DNA of 64,000 nt from Parvibaculum sp. (lineage in GTDB: Bacteria > Pseudomonadota > Alphaproteobacteria > Parvibaculales > Parvibaculaceae). The position numbers and the translations under genes were made by a program. The stretch covers positions 42,096-106,095 of the forward strand of contig NZNS01000008.1 of the NCBI GenBank assembly GCA_002694985.1. Reading direction: 5' to 3'. Below, piece after piece: positions 1 through 8,791 of the stretch; within the stretch, counting starts at the first letter, position 1, and each line of letters starts with the position of its first letter. A model generated the notes under the pieces. That model was not told where the DNA came from. It was given only the letters and a program-made list of their open reading frames with translations, and searched no databases.

Positions 1-450
1 ACGCCTCATGCGCCGTTATATGCTGCTCCTCTCCGAGCACCTTGCCGCTGCGTGTCTTTCGATTTGTAGCCGACCAGAGCAACATACGGCAATCGGAGGG
101 AACAATCGGCGAGTCGTTGTGTAGCGTATAGCGCATCCCTCTATCGATCGTCGAGCGCACGGGACTGATGCGCGCGCCGCGCTCCGGCCGGAGCACGGAA
201 TCGCGGTGCCAGCCACCCCAATAAAAGGTGTGGCTGACGAAGTAGGAAGGCATGATACCGAGCTTCGCCATGAGGTCCAGCTGGTCTTCGTGAAGTGTCT
301 GTGCGTGAATAACAGTGGAGCGACGGCTGGCAGGCCATAGCTCGCGCCGAGAAGCCACCCGCCTCGCTCTCCGCCCACTTCATCCCGATAGAGGGCCAGC
401 TCGCGCTGGATGTCCGCCATGCCATGATTTTCAGGCGTGTTGTGTGCCAT
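1..450 (-). pseudogene. Degenerate amidohydrolase (YtcJ-like, family 3) remnant, cut by left edge
   Basis: In the frame whose codons include 313-311, the minus strand reads VIHAQTLHEDQLDLM, then FYWGGWHRDSVL, then RGMRYTLHNDSPIVPSD and GKVLGEEQ. These strings are typical of the C-terminal half of YtcJ-type metal-dependent amidohydrolases (about 550 residues). That frame is closed by a TGA near position 382, so the N-terminal 350-400 residues are absent. A well-formed ribosome site (GGAGGAGGGCGC) precedes an ATG at 450, but this start opens a different frame (MAHNTPENHGMADIQREL) that leaves the homologous frame unread. I read this as a gene decayed by deletion and frameshift, just downstream of the crotonase gene. 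The first roughly 48 residues after the ATG match nothing I recognise. The left edge prevents seeing the 3' end. Confidence 0.6.
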
Positions 451-463
451 GCGCCCTCCTCCC

Positions 464-1270
464 TCAGCGGCCTGTGAATTTAGGGGTGCGCTTTTCGAGA
501 AAAGCGGCCACAGCTTCGCGCTGATCTTCACTGGTGGAAACGAGCGCGAACTGATCCGCATCCATGAATGTCGAAACCGCATTGAGCGCGGTGGCGGCTT
601 GGGTAATACCGCGCTTTGCCATGCGAACGGCGACGGGCGGGAGCGCCGCAACCTTCTCTGCCCACAACCTTGCGACGGCAAGCGCCTCGCCATCTTCGCA
701 GATTTCGTCGGCAAGACCCCAGGTCTCGGCTTTTCCGGCACTGACGCGCTCGCCAAAGATCGTGAGCTGCTTGGCGCGCGACGGCCCTATCAGGTTCACG
801 AGCCGGGGCTGCGTATGCCAGCTCATATTCATGCCGAGCGGAATTTCGGGCAGACGAAAATGGGCACCGCGGCCCGCTATGCGGAAATCGCAAGCGACGG
901 CAAGGGCAACACCGCCGCCAATGCAAAAGCGTTCGATGGCGGCAATGGTCACCTGGTCGAGAGCTTCCCATGCATCGCACATTTCGGGGCCGACACGAAG
1001 CATCTCTCGTCTTTCGAGAAGCGAAGCTTCCGCGCGTTTCAAAATTTCGGGATCGGCAAGGTCGGCGCCGCCAGAGAAAGCCTGCCCACCGGTAAGAACG
1101 ACCGCGCTGGTCGAAACATCGTCGCGAAGCGAGCGGGCAGCCGCTGTGAGATCACGCATGAGCTGGACGGATAGAGGATTGATCCTGTCTCCCCGGTCGA
1201 AGCGCAGCGTCGCGATACGCCCTTCCCGCTCGATGCTGATGAACTCGCCAATTTTTTCCGGACCAGACAT
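464..1270 (-). CDS. Enoyl-CoA hydratase/isomerase (crotonase) family protein
   Basis: A 268-residue protein with the crotonase fold, the usual length. The oxyanion-hole segment GGQAFSGGADL lies near residues 61-71 and FCIGGGVALAVACDFRIA near 115-132. The second catalytic glutamate is present in PEIPLG (about residue 142). The first, normally following GGG-x, is replaced by alanine (GGGVAL), so classical hydration of an enoyl-CoA is uncertain and isomerase or another crotonase activity is possible. I chose ATG 1270 (MSGPEKIGEF) rather than the longer open frame because the fold begins there and AGGAAAGG lies just upstream. The N-terminal extension to 1459 is low-complexity Arg/Pro and looks non-coding. 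Probable role: acyl-CoA metabolism in the cytoplasm. Confidence 0.88.
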   Translation of the reverse strand: MSGPEKIGEFISIEREGRIATLRFDRGDRINPLSVQLMRDLTAAARSLRDDVSTSAVVLTGGQAFSGGADLADPEILKRAEASLLERREMLRVGPEMCDAWEALDQVTIAAIERFCIGGGVALAVACDFRIAGRGAHFRLPEIPLGMNMSWHTQPRLVNLIGPSRAKQLTIFGERVSAGKAETWGLADEICEDGEALAVARLWAEKVAALPPVAVRMAKRGITQAATALNAVSTFMDADQFALVSTSEDQREAVAAFLEKRTPKFTGR

Positions 1271-1419
1271 TCCCCGCCTTTCCTGTTGCTGCGACGTCCG
1301 CGCGCCTCTTTCAGGCAATGATGGCCTCTGAAGGCTGGCCTGCCTAGGGGGGCATCGCCGGACGTGACAAAGCGGGCGACGCGGAGACCGCATCGTCGTC
1401 TCCGGCGGGGCGCACCGAG

Positions 1420-2772
1420 CTAGCTGACGGTCTGCCAGCTTCCGTCGGGCTGGCGGCATGCCGTGCCATATGCCTGCTCAGCGCGACCGCCGATGGTCAC
1501 GACCGTCTGGTACTCACGGCAATAGCGGCCCTGTTCGGGTTCGTAGGTACGCAACGGGGTCACCTCGTAACCATAGCCGCCATCATCCCAATAGACAGGC
1601 TGGTTCGACGGGACATATTCGAGGATGTCACTTACGCAAGCGCGGTTGCTATCGTCAATCGCCTGTCCGAGCAGACCGCCGACAAGTGCGCCGACCAACG
1701 CACCGCCGACAACGGGACCTGCCCCACGATCCTGATGTGCGCCGATAACACCGCCAAGCACGGCACCAATCACCGCTCCGACCTTGTCGCTGTTGCAGGC
1801 GGATGTGCGATAGCCGTAGCCGGAGCTGCCATAGCTATAGACGGAATCGTAACCGGCATAGGGCCCCGAATAGTAGTAGTCATCATAATAATAGCCCGCG
1901 ACCGGCTGTACATAGACGGGCTGCGGAATCGTCACGATATGTGTCACGTTGCGGTAGACCACAACGGGGCCGCGGCGATGCGGATGGTGGCCCTTGCCGT
2001 GGTAACCGTACCACGGGCGGTCATTGTAGACCGGACGATAGGGGCGCTTGTGGTTTCCGTCCCGATAATTCCGAGGCGGAGCGCGGTACTGGTGTCCACG
2101 ACGACTATCTCGATACTGCGCTCCGTTACGATGGCGTTCGAGATGCTGCTGGCGCACGAGCGCCTGTTGCCGGGCCCGTTGCTGAACCTCCCGCTGCGAT
2201 TGCTGGCGCAGATCTCGTTCGTGCCGCTCCGCTGTTTCGCGACGCTGGCGCGCCGAATTTGCCTGCTGCCTGCTCTGCCGCTCCCTCATCTCCCGGCGCC
2301 TGTCCTGCTCTCGCTGCTCTGCCTGTTGGCGGCGAACCTGCTCATTATGGGCCTGCTGACGGTGCTTAGGCTGGCCGGCTGCTTGCTGCTGTTGGCGCTG
2401 ACGCAAATCGAGCTGCCGGCGGTGTTGACCCGCCTGCTGGTGCTGACGTCCCCGTTGCGCATGCTGCTGCTGACGGCGTTGTTTTTCCTGCGCGGCCTGC
2501 TGCTGGTGTTGCCGGGCGCGCTGTTGCACCTGCTGGGCCTTTTGGCCCGGCCGGCGCTCAATCTGCCGGGGCGGGCTTTTTTGCGCCTGACTTCGCTGCG
2601 GACGATTGCTTTCGGGGCGATGCTGGCGCTGACGCGTGCCGGCCCCGCGACCTTCCCTTTGTTGCTGAAACTGAACCGCATCGCGTCCCTGGGCGGCACT
2701 GACCGCCGGAAAAAACCCGAGAGCCAGTGTCAGCACAGCGAAAATAGATGCAATTTTTTGGTATCTCTGCAT
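1420..2772 (-). CDS. Gln/Arg-rich exported protein with glycine-zipper (17 kDa antigen-like) C-terminus
   Basis: A 450-residue protein. Residues 1-27 form a signal peptide (hydrophobic FAVLTLALGFFPAVSAA). Residues 30-220 are almost entirely Gln, Arg, His, Ala and Glu. A Tyr/His/Pro-rich stretch follows (HRRGPVVVYRNVTHIVTI, then YYYDDYYYSG). The C-terminal 130 residues hold a glycine-zipper segment (GAVIGAVLGGVIGA, then GGALVGALVGGLLGQAIDD) and end in YCREYQTVVTIGGRAEQAYG-type sequence seen in rickettsial 17 kDa surface antigens and related outer-membrane-associated proteins. There is no lipobox cysteine, so it is probably periplasmic or outer-membrane associated rather than a lipoprotein. The strongly basic Q/R region is unusual for the family and could bind polyanions such as LPS or nucleic acid; that is inference. 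Its 3' end lies within 150 bp of the divergently placed crotonase start. Confidence 0.8.
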   Translation of the reverse strand: MQRYQKIASIFAVLTLALGFFPAVSAAQGRDAVQFQQQREGRGAGTRQRQHRPESNRPQRSQAQKSPPRQIERRPGQKAQQVQQRARQHQQQAAQEKQRRQQQHAQRGRQHQQAGQHRRQLDLRQRQQQQAAGQPKHRQQAHNEQVRRQQAEQREQDRRREMRERQSRQQANSARQRRETAERHERDLRQQSQREVQQRARQQALVRQQHLERHRNGAQYRDSRRGHQYRAPPRNYRDGNHKRPYRPVYNDRPWYGYHGKGHHPHRRGPVVVYRNVTHIVTIPQPVYVQPVAGYYYDDYYYSGPYAGYDSVYSYGSSGYGYRTSACNSDKVGAVIGAVLGGVIGAHQDRGAGPVVGGALVGALVGGLLGQAIDDSNRACVSDILEYVPSNQPVYWDDGGYGYEVTPLRTYEPEQGRYCREYQTVVTIGGRAEQAYGTACRQPDGSWQTVS

Positions 2773-2967
2773 GTTACTCCGGCACCTCCCTCATATCGCA
2801 GACTGATCCGTCCCTGGCCCGATACAAGATTTTCATTGCCGACCTGAATGGCGCATGAACCACTTGTTAATCTGCGAACCGGAGCGAGGCGGTATGCCGG
2901 TTGAATTCGGTCGCGGTTTCCCCTCAAATCCCGCGCTTCGACGCCATGCGTTTTCACTGGAGGCGGA

Positions 2968-4209
2968 ATGACCGAAAAAAGCTCAATGCAATCAGACTAT
3001 GAGTCCTTTCTGCACGCCGCCTGCGACCGTCTTGGCTACAGCAAATCCACCTTGTCGCTGCTTTCGCTCGCAGCCCTCGAGATCAAGGTCGAAATACCGA
3101 TCATTCGCGACAATGGAGAACTGGCCGTTTTCAGCGGCTATCGTGTGCAGCACCAGAATGTGCGCGGACCGTGCAAAGGCGGTCTTCGGTATCACCCGAA
3201 AGTCGATATCGACGAAGTGCGCGGGCTCGCCTCGCTCATGACGATGAAAACGGCGCTGGCCGACATTCCCCTCGGCGGCGGCAAGGGCGGCATCCGCTGC
3301 AATCCCCGCGAACTTTCGAGGCGCGAACTCGAGGTGCTGACCCGCAAATTCGTGAAGCGCATTCACCGCGAGATCGGGCCGAACAGCGACATCATGGCGC
3401 CGGATGTGGGCACCAATGCGCAAGTCATGGGTTGGATTCACAGCGAATATTCCGCGATCTACGGACATTCGCCCGCTGCGGTCACGGGCAAACCGCTGGC
3501 GCTGGGTGGTTCAGCAGGCCGCGACAAGGCAACGGGTCATGGCATCGGTATCGTCGTGAAGACCTATGCCGAGCGTTATGGCACCCCTCTCGAAGGGGCC
3601 ACTGTTGCGTTGCAGGGCTTTGGCAATGTCGGCTTTCACGCGGCAAAGGCTCTCTGCGATCTGGGCATGAAGATCGTTGCCGTCTCGGACGCACGCAGCG
3701 CCGTCTATCACGAGGACGGCGTCGACATTGCTGCGCTCGCCAAGCAGAAAAGCGAACGGGGATTGCTTGCCGATGTCGATGGCTACGAGGCGCTCGATCC
3801 AGGGGCGGAACTCGAAGTCGAGTGCGACTACCTGGTCCCTGCGGCGCTCGACGGTGTGATCACGAAAGAAAATGCGCCAAGGATCAAGGCCGGGGTCATC
3901 GTAGAGGGAGCGAATGGTCCCGTGACCAGCGAAGCGGACGTCCTCCTGCATGAGAGAGGCATTACTGTCGTCCCCGATATTCTTGCCAATTCCGGCGGCG
4001 TCATCGTCAGCTATTTCGAATGGGCCCAGAATCTTCAGCGTGAGGTCTGGCCGCTCAAAAGGGTCGATGACGAGCTCGAACGTATTCTGACCAATGCCGC
4101 CCGTCATGTCTTCGACCACGCAGCACAAGCTAAGCTTGATCTGCGCTCGGCAGCCTTCGACATCGCTGTCCGCCGGGTGAAGGAGGCCTTGGACGCCTCG
4201 GGCATCTGA
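2968..4209 (+). CDS. gdhA: Glu/Leu/Phe/Val dehydrogenase (glutamate dehydrogenase)
   Basis: A 413-residue protein, typical for hexameric glutamate dehydrogenases. It catalyses reversible oxidative deamination of glutamate to 2-oxoglutarate and ammonia with NAD(P). The substrate-binding segment GPCKGGLRYHP is at residues 67-77. The catalytic lysine (K106) is in PLGGGKGGIR and the conserved Asp (D146) in MAPDVGTN. The Rossmann motif GFGNVG is near residues 217-222. The start at 2968 has GGAGGCGGA immediately upstream. Family members with this layout can instead act on branched-chain amino acids, and sequence alone does not fully separate them. Coenzyme preference is not determined. Confidence 0.92.
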   Translation: MTEKSSMQSDYESFLHAACDRLGYSKSTLSLLSLAALEIKVEIPIIRDNGELAVFSGYRVQHQNVRGPCKGGLRYHPKVDIDEVRGLASLMTMKTALADIPLGGGKGGIRCNPRELSRRELEVLTRKFVKRIHREIGPNSDIMAPDVGTNAQVMGWIHSEYSAIYGHSPAAVTGKPLALGGSAGRDKATGHGIGIVVKTYAERYGTPLEGATVALQGFGNVGFHAAKALCDLGMKIVAVSDARSAVYHEDGVDIAALAKQKSERGLLADVDGYEALDPGAELEVECDYLVPAALDGVITKENAPRIKAGVIVEGANGPVTSEADVLLHERGITVVPDILANSGGVIVSYFEWAQNLQREVWPLKRVDDELERILTNAARHVFDHAAQAKLDLRSAAFDIAVRRVKEALDASGI

Positions 4210-4333
4210 TAAATAGAGTCCGAAACGGCTTTTTCGCTATCTGACATGGAGCCGCCATAAGGTTCGTGTAACGCTCGTCATGCTAGGCTCTTGGCGAATC
4301 GTTCCCTCTCCAACGCAGGATTCTCTGCCTGAC

Positions 4334-5140
4334 ATGATCGAGCACAGTTTTCTGCAGGCCCTCATTCTTGGCATTGTCGAGGGCGTATCCGAATTTCTGC
4401 CGATTTCCTCGACAGGCCATCTCATCGTGGTTGGCCATCTGATCGGCTTTTCGAGCATGCCGGGCAAGGTCTTCGAGGTGGTGATCCAGCTCGGCGCCAT
4501 TCTGGCCATTTGCGTGCTGTACTGGCGTCGGCTTCTGCATGTGGTTCTCGATGCACGCCATGACCCGGCTGCGCGGAGTTTCATCGGCGCCATTATCGTC
4601 GCAATGATCCCCGCCGGGCTTCTGGGCGTGCTCTTTCACGACTTCATCATCAATGTTCTCTTTTCGCCCTATGTGGTGTGCACAACGCTGATCCTTGGCG
4701 GGATTGCAATCATTGTGATCGAGCGGCTTCACCTGGAGACACGCATCACCTCCATCGAGACACTGCCAATGAAGACAGCGCTGAAAATCGGTTTGTTTCA
4801 GTGCATGGCGCTTGTGCCCGGCGTTTCGCGTTCAGGTGCGACGATCCTCGGGGCATTGCTTGTCGGCGTGGAGCGCAAGACGGCGGCGGAGTTCTCCTTC
4901 TTTCTCGCCATCCCGGTGATGCTCGGGGCTTCTGCCATCAATCTCATAGAGACTTGGGATCTGATCCAGCCCTCTCACGCCTTCATCATTGCCACAGGCT
5001 TCATTGCAGCGTTTCTTTCCGCACTCGTCGTCGTGCAGTGGCTGCTCAATTTCGTTAGCAATCACGGCTACTCGATCTTCGGCTGGTACCGGATCGTATT
5101 CGGCTGTTTGTTGCTCGTCTATTTCATGGCCAGAGGTTGA
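4334..5140 (+). CDS. uppP: Undecaprenyl-diphosphate phosphatase
   Basis: A 268-residue integral membrane protein that dephosphorylates undecaprenyl diphosphate to recycle the carrier lipid for peptidoglycan and other envelope polymers. Both UppP signatures are intact: GIVEGVSEFLPISSTGHL at residues 13-30, supplying the catalytic glutamate and serine, and PGVSRSGATI near residue 157. About eight hydrophobic segments are evident. The open frame extends up to 4280, but ATG 4334 (MIEHSFLQALILGIVEG) gives the conserved N-terminus and the expected length. No obvious operon partner; gdhA lies upstream with a 124-bp gap and a kinase gene downstream. Confidence 0.95.
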   Translation: MIEHSFLQALILGIVEGVSEFLPISSTGHLIVVGHLIGFSSMPGKVFEVVIQLGAILAICVLYWRRLLHVVLDARHDPAARSFIGAIIVAMIPAGLLGVLFHDFIINVLFSPYVVCTTLILGGIAIIVIERLHLETRITSIETLPMKTALKIGLFQCMALVPGVSRSGATILGALLVGVERKTAAEFSFFLAIPVMLGASAINLIETWDLIQPSHAFIIATGFIAAFLSALVVVQWLLNFVSNHGYSIFGWYRIVFGCLLLVYFMARG

Positions 5141-5198
5141 GTTTCGTCCGTTTTCGGCGACAACCCTGACAATTCCGTCAAAACGAGATGCTTACCGG

Positions 5199-5232
5199 AA
5201 CGTATATCATGCTTAACCAAGCGTTATACGTT
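5199..5232. promoter_or_regulatory. Dyad with CtrA-box-like element upstream of histidine kinase
   Basis: The 8-bp arms AACGTATA (5199-5206) and TATACGTT (5225-5232) are perfect inverted copies. Inside them GCTT-AACC-AAGC (5211-5222) is a second, smaller dyad. The core also reads TTAA-N7-TTAT (5213-5227), one base from the CtrA consensus TTAA-N7-TTAA of alphaproteobacteria. It sits about 65 bp before the kinase ATG at 5297. Function as an operator is inference. Confidence 0.4.
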
Positions 5233-5296
5233 TTGTCGCTAGTCTGACCTTTCTACACCCAAGGGATAGCGGCAGCCTCCGGGATTTACGGCGGAA

Positions 5297-6793
5297 ATGA
5301 ATAGGCAAACCATCACCGGCGACGCGCTGAATCAAGATGATCCGCACCCGCGCGAATTGCAAACGCCGGCCGATCCGCTTTTTTCGGAACAAGCGACCGA
5401 CTACTCCATAGAGCCTGTCAGGTTGCGGTTCCGCCAGCCTGATCTGGAGCACAGATTCAACGTCGACAACTTCGCGCGTCAGGTCGGCCTCTTGCGCCTT
5501 TCGATTGCGCTAGGCGCGATCATCTTCGCCGTCTACGCCGTATTAGACCCCTTTATCATTCCGGAAATCACCCACGAAGCCTGGGCAATCCGGCTGGGAC
5601 TCGCCTGTCCGCTTCTTCTTCTCATCGTGGCGATTTCCTACATGCCTGGATTTTCCTATCGCCACCAGGCGTTGTTGTCGCTGGCCATGTGTATTCCCGG
5701 CCTAGCCGTCGTCGGTATGATTTCGATCGCGTCATCGCCGGGCAACTATCTCTACTATGCCGGCATCCTCATTGTTCTGACCTATGTGAACTGCCTTTGG
5801 CGTTTGCGGTATTACTATTCCATCTTGATGTCCGGCCTGACCTGCGGCGCTTACGAATTCGTCGCCCTGTTCGTGAATCCCATTCCCGCGAACATGCTCA
5901 TCAACAACAATGCGTTCCTGCTCTTCGGCGTCGGGGTGAGCGTATTCGTGAACTACGTTCAGGAGTACAAACTCCGCCAGAGCTTCGTCGACAATGAAAA
6001 GCTGCGCGCTGAGCAACGCCGTTCCGAGCGCCTGCTCAGCCGCTCCGAAGCCGCAAACCGCGCCAAGAACGATTTCCTTGCGATCATGAGCCATGAGCTC
6101 CGCACACCGCTCAATGCGATTATCGGCTTTTCCGAAATCATCTCGAACCAGATGTTCGGGCCAGTGGGTCAACCGAAATATGTGGACTATGCCACCGATA
6201 TCCGCGCAAGCGGCGCGCATCTATTGAGCATCATCAACGATATTCTCGACATCTCGAAGGCAGAAGCCGGCAAGCTGCAGCTCGAAGAAGAACCGATCGA
6301 TCCCGTAGAGGCTCTGAACTCGACCATGCGCATGTTCCGCCAGCGTGCGTCCGAACTCGGCGTGGACCTGACCTTCCGCATTCGCGACGACATTCCCTGG
6401 CTCATTGCCGATCCTCGCCTCTTCAATCAGGTGGCGATCAATCTGACATCGAACGCCCTCAAATTTACACCCGAGAACGGCAATGTCTGGGTGGAGCTAA
6501 GCTTCGATGCGGCTGGCGACATGGTGCTTAGCGTGAAGGATACGGGCATCGGCATCAAGGCGTCGGACACCAGGCGCATTTTCGAGCCTTTCGTGCAGGT
6601 CGAAGATGCCATGTCACGGACGCAACAGGGCACAGGTCTCGGGCTTCCGCTGGTCCGCAAGATCATGAGCCTGCATGGCGGAACGGTAGAACTCGAAAGC
6701 ACGGTCGGCGAAGGCACGACCGTGCGCGCGACGTTCCCGAAAAGCCGGTTCGTCGCGCCCCAGGCCGATGAGCAGCAATGGCAGGCGAGTTGA
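5297..6793 (+). CDS. Membrane-bound sensor histidine kinase (DivJ/PleC-like)
   Basis: A 498-residue protein. An N-terminal soluble segment (1-60) is followed by about six transmembrane helices between residues 65 and 222. A short coiled linker (about 228-258) leads into a HisKA domain with the phospho-acceptor H266 in SHELRTPLNAIIGFSEII. A HATPase_c domain follows with N, G1 (KDTGIGIK) and G2 (GTGLGLPLVRKI) boxes. The HisKA block matches the DivJ/PleC family of cell-cycle or developmental kinases in alphaproteobacteria. No receiver domain is attached and no response regulator is adjacent, so it is an orphan kinase. The sensory region is purely membrane-embedded, so the signal is unknown. It shares architecture with the kinase at 61974-63506. 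Confidence 0.9.
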   Translation: MNRQTITGDALNQDDPHPRELQTPADPLFSEQATDYSIEPVRLRFRQPDLEHRFNVDNFARQVGLLRLSIALGAIIFAVYAVLDPFIIPEITHEAWAIRLGLACPLLLLIVAISYMPGFSYRHQALLSLAMCIPGLAVVGMISIASSPGNYLYYAGILIVLTYVNCLWRLRYYYSILMSGLTCGAYEFVALFVNPIPANMLINNNAFLLFGVGVSVFVNYVQEYKLRQSFVDNEKLRAEQRRSERLLSRSEAANRAKNDFLAIMSHELRTPLNAIIGFSEIISNQMFGPVGQPKYVDYATDIRASGAHLLSIINDILDISKAEAGKLQLEEEPIDPVEALNSTMRMFRQRASELGVDLTFRIRDDIPWLIADPRLFNQVAINLTSNALKFTPENGNVWVELSFDAAGDMVLSVKDTGIGIKASDTRRIFEPFVQVEDAMSRTQQGTGLGLPLVRKIMSLHGGTVELESTVGEGTTVRATFPKSRFVAPQADEQQWQAS

Positions 6794-6803
6794 CGGCAGA
6801 CCG

Positions 6804-8213
6804 TCAGACGGGCTTGTCCACCACCATCAGATAGATGCACTTCGTCGAGTCCACCTCGACCGTGACATTGGCGACATCAAGCCCTTCAATCAGTGCCAGC
6901 ATGTCTTCTTCCGTGCGATAGATCAGGCTCCAGTCAGTAACGAACTCGAGCGGCCACTCGCAGCTTTCCCTGCCCTTCCTGACGTTAGCGAGGATAAGCT
7001 TGCCTCCCGGCTTCACCTGCTCATAGAGATCCCTGGTGAGCGCGCGGGCACGACGTGCAGAGAGATAATCGTAGAGCCCGAGGCTATAGATTGCGTCCTG
7101 CGGCGGCAGGGCCCGGAAGAGCGCACCCGCCTTGAGCAACTGCGCGAACGATGCTTGAAGGCACTGAACCTTCGCTCTTCCGGCATGGCGCACTACTTCC
7201 GGATAGGCGTGTTCATAGGCATGGGTAAGCGCCCGATCATCCTGATCGATCAGGGTGAAGTTTACCGGACGCGGCAGCGTATCGATCTTCAGATAGTCGT
7301 AGACTTCGTAAGCGGAACCACAACCAAGATTGGCGATGTTCAGCGGCGTATCGCCAGGCTTATCGGCGATATAGTCGGCGATGATCTTCTGCGTCATGCG
7401 AAGACGCGTGCCCACGCAAGCTCCGGTTTCGATACCGATGCGATGCAATAGCTTTTCGTATGGTGTATTTCCGACGCGCTGCCACTCATAGACATAGTTC
7501 ATGATCTGGAAGTCGCCGGGATAACCCAACGGCTTCTCATAGCAACGCCTCATGACGGCACCCGGCATGAAATCCGGCGTCAGTACACGCTCGGCATAGC
7601 GCTTGTGGCGCGCAAGAACGGCCGGATCGTGCCAGACGGGCTCAAGTACATCATTGCCCCGATACCAAAGCTCCTGCCATTGCGGCACTATGCGCTCTTC
7701 ACAAGCAATCAGGGCCTCTAGAAGCAGCTTCTCGCGCTCTTCACCCTTTGCTGTCAGCCGCGCCTCATAGCTTTCGAGCACGTCTTTATAGGAGCGGAAG
7801 AGATTGATGATCTCGCTGCAGAGTTGCTGAAACTCCGGCAGGATACCCTCAGCGGTCGCGAAGAGCGGGTCGGCAAGTGCTTGCGAAAGCACAAGATTGT
7901 CGTGCTCGCTGACAATGCTGGGAATGTCGAGATAGCCGGAGGTAAACTCCAGACCAATCACTGTCCTGACGCCTTGGGGCTCTACCCGGCGAATACGCCC
8001 TGCGCCTCCAAACAACCGGGCATCGCCCACCCGGAATTCAAAGGGCATTTCCGATCCCATGAGATCGTCCCAGCCATCGGACCGCGAACTCTGAATCGCG
8101 ATGCCCGTCATGCTGAGATTTTTTAGCTGTGCACGCTCGTTCTCGATCAGGACCGCGGGAACGGCCTCCCGGAAAAGCTGCTCAGGCCGGAATCGTTCGG
8201 CCCGGTAAAACAT
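6804..8213 (-). CDS. PilZ-domain SAM-dependent methyltransferase
   Basis: A 469-residue protein from ATG 8213 (preceded by GAAGG at good spacing); a GTG at 8300 could add 29 residues. The first roughly 100 residues carry PilZ hallmarks: an arginine cluster near the start (RAERFRPEQLFR) and NLSMTG, the D/NxSxxG motif that binds cyclic di-GMP. After a helical linker, KPLGYPGDFQIMNYVYEW and CVGTRLRMTQKIIADYI precede a class I methyltransferase core (ANLGCGSAYEVYDYL, then FTLIDQDDRALTH). The YPGD-type block is found in proteins annotated as 3-hydroxypalmitate methyl ester (extracellular factor) biosynthesis methyltransferases, so a fatty-acid methyltransferase is possible but unproven. Cyclic di-GMP control of methyl transfer is the natural inference. 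It lies convergent to the histidine kinase, with a 10-bp gap. Confidence 0.8.
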   Translation of the reverse strand: MFYRAERFRPEQLFREAVPAVLIENERAQLKNLSMTGIAIQSSRSDGWDDLMGSEMPFEFRVGDARLFGGAGRIRRVEPQGVRTVIGLEFTSGYLDIPSIVSEHDNLVLSQALADPLFATAEGILPEFQQLCSEIINLFRSYKDVLESYEARLTAKGEEREKLLLEALIACEERIVPQWQELWYRGNDVLEPVWHDPAVLARHKRYAERVLTPDFMPGAVMRRCYEKPLGYPGDFQIMNYVYEWQRVGNTPYEKLLHRIGIETGACVGTRLRMTQKIIADYIADKPGDTPLNIANLGCGSAYEVYDYLKIDTLPRPVNFTLIDQDDRALTHAYEHAYPEVVRHAGRAKVQCLQASFAQLLKAGALFRALPPQDAIYSLGLYDYLSARRARALTRDLYEQVKPGGKLILANVRKGRESCEWPLEFVTDWSLIYRTEEDMLALIEGLDVANVTVEVDSTKCIYLMVVDKPV

Positions 8214-8791
8214 CCGGCGGCCTTCAGCCCCCGTCAGTTGTTCATATGTACGTATCACTGGCCCCACCTGTCTCAAAAGTAGACGACAATAAGGAATCAC
8301 AGGCTTCTCGTTGTTGCAATTACTAACAAAAGCTTAAAACGAGAGTTGCAGCTATTCCACAATGACCGTTTCAGGCAACTGTCGTGCCAGACGTCGCGAT
8401 GAAGGCCGTGCAACGCCAAGCTGTCCCTTTTTTGACGGAATACGGCGCGTTGCCGCCATGCAGACCGCGCACGTCTCAGAGCTGAGGCATTGCCCGGTCA
8501 GGACGAGGCAGCAGAATGACGCTATACAAAAATTCCGTGTGTTAACGGAAGAATGTCACTTTTGAGGGGGACCTTCCGGTCTGGAATGACGCGACTCATC
8601 GGCACAAGAAAACCGGCGAATTCATTCAGAAAGACAAGCGCAACATTCGCGATCTTCTCGGGATGCCTGAAAATGCCTTTTCTCCCGCGCAAGAGATGCC
8701 AGCGTAAGCAGCACCACCCCGCCCTGTCCGAACCCATCATGGATAAACCAAACCTCCCGGCGGCATTCTTTCTTTGTCCCCTCCACTTCAA
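8214..8791. other. Intergenic stretch with a possible small gene remnant
   Basis: There is no intact gene here. The most coding-like stretch is plus-strand 8516-8707. An ATG at 8516 opens MTLYKNSVC, which stops at TAA 8543. The same frame then continues to TAA 8707 as lysine-rich protein-like sequence (VWNDATHRHKKTGEF, then RNIRDLLGMPENAF). No start codon follows the internal stop early enough to rescue it. The rest shows no hairpins or repeats I can support. The divergent transporter and methyltransferase promoters presumably lie elsewhere, because both flanking genes are on the minus strand. Confidence 0.35.
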
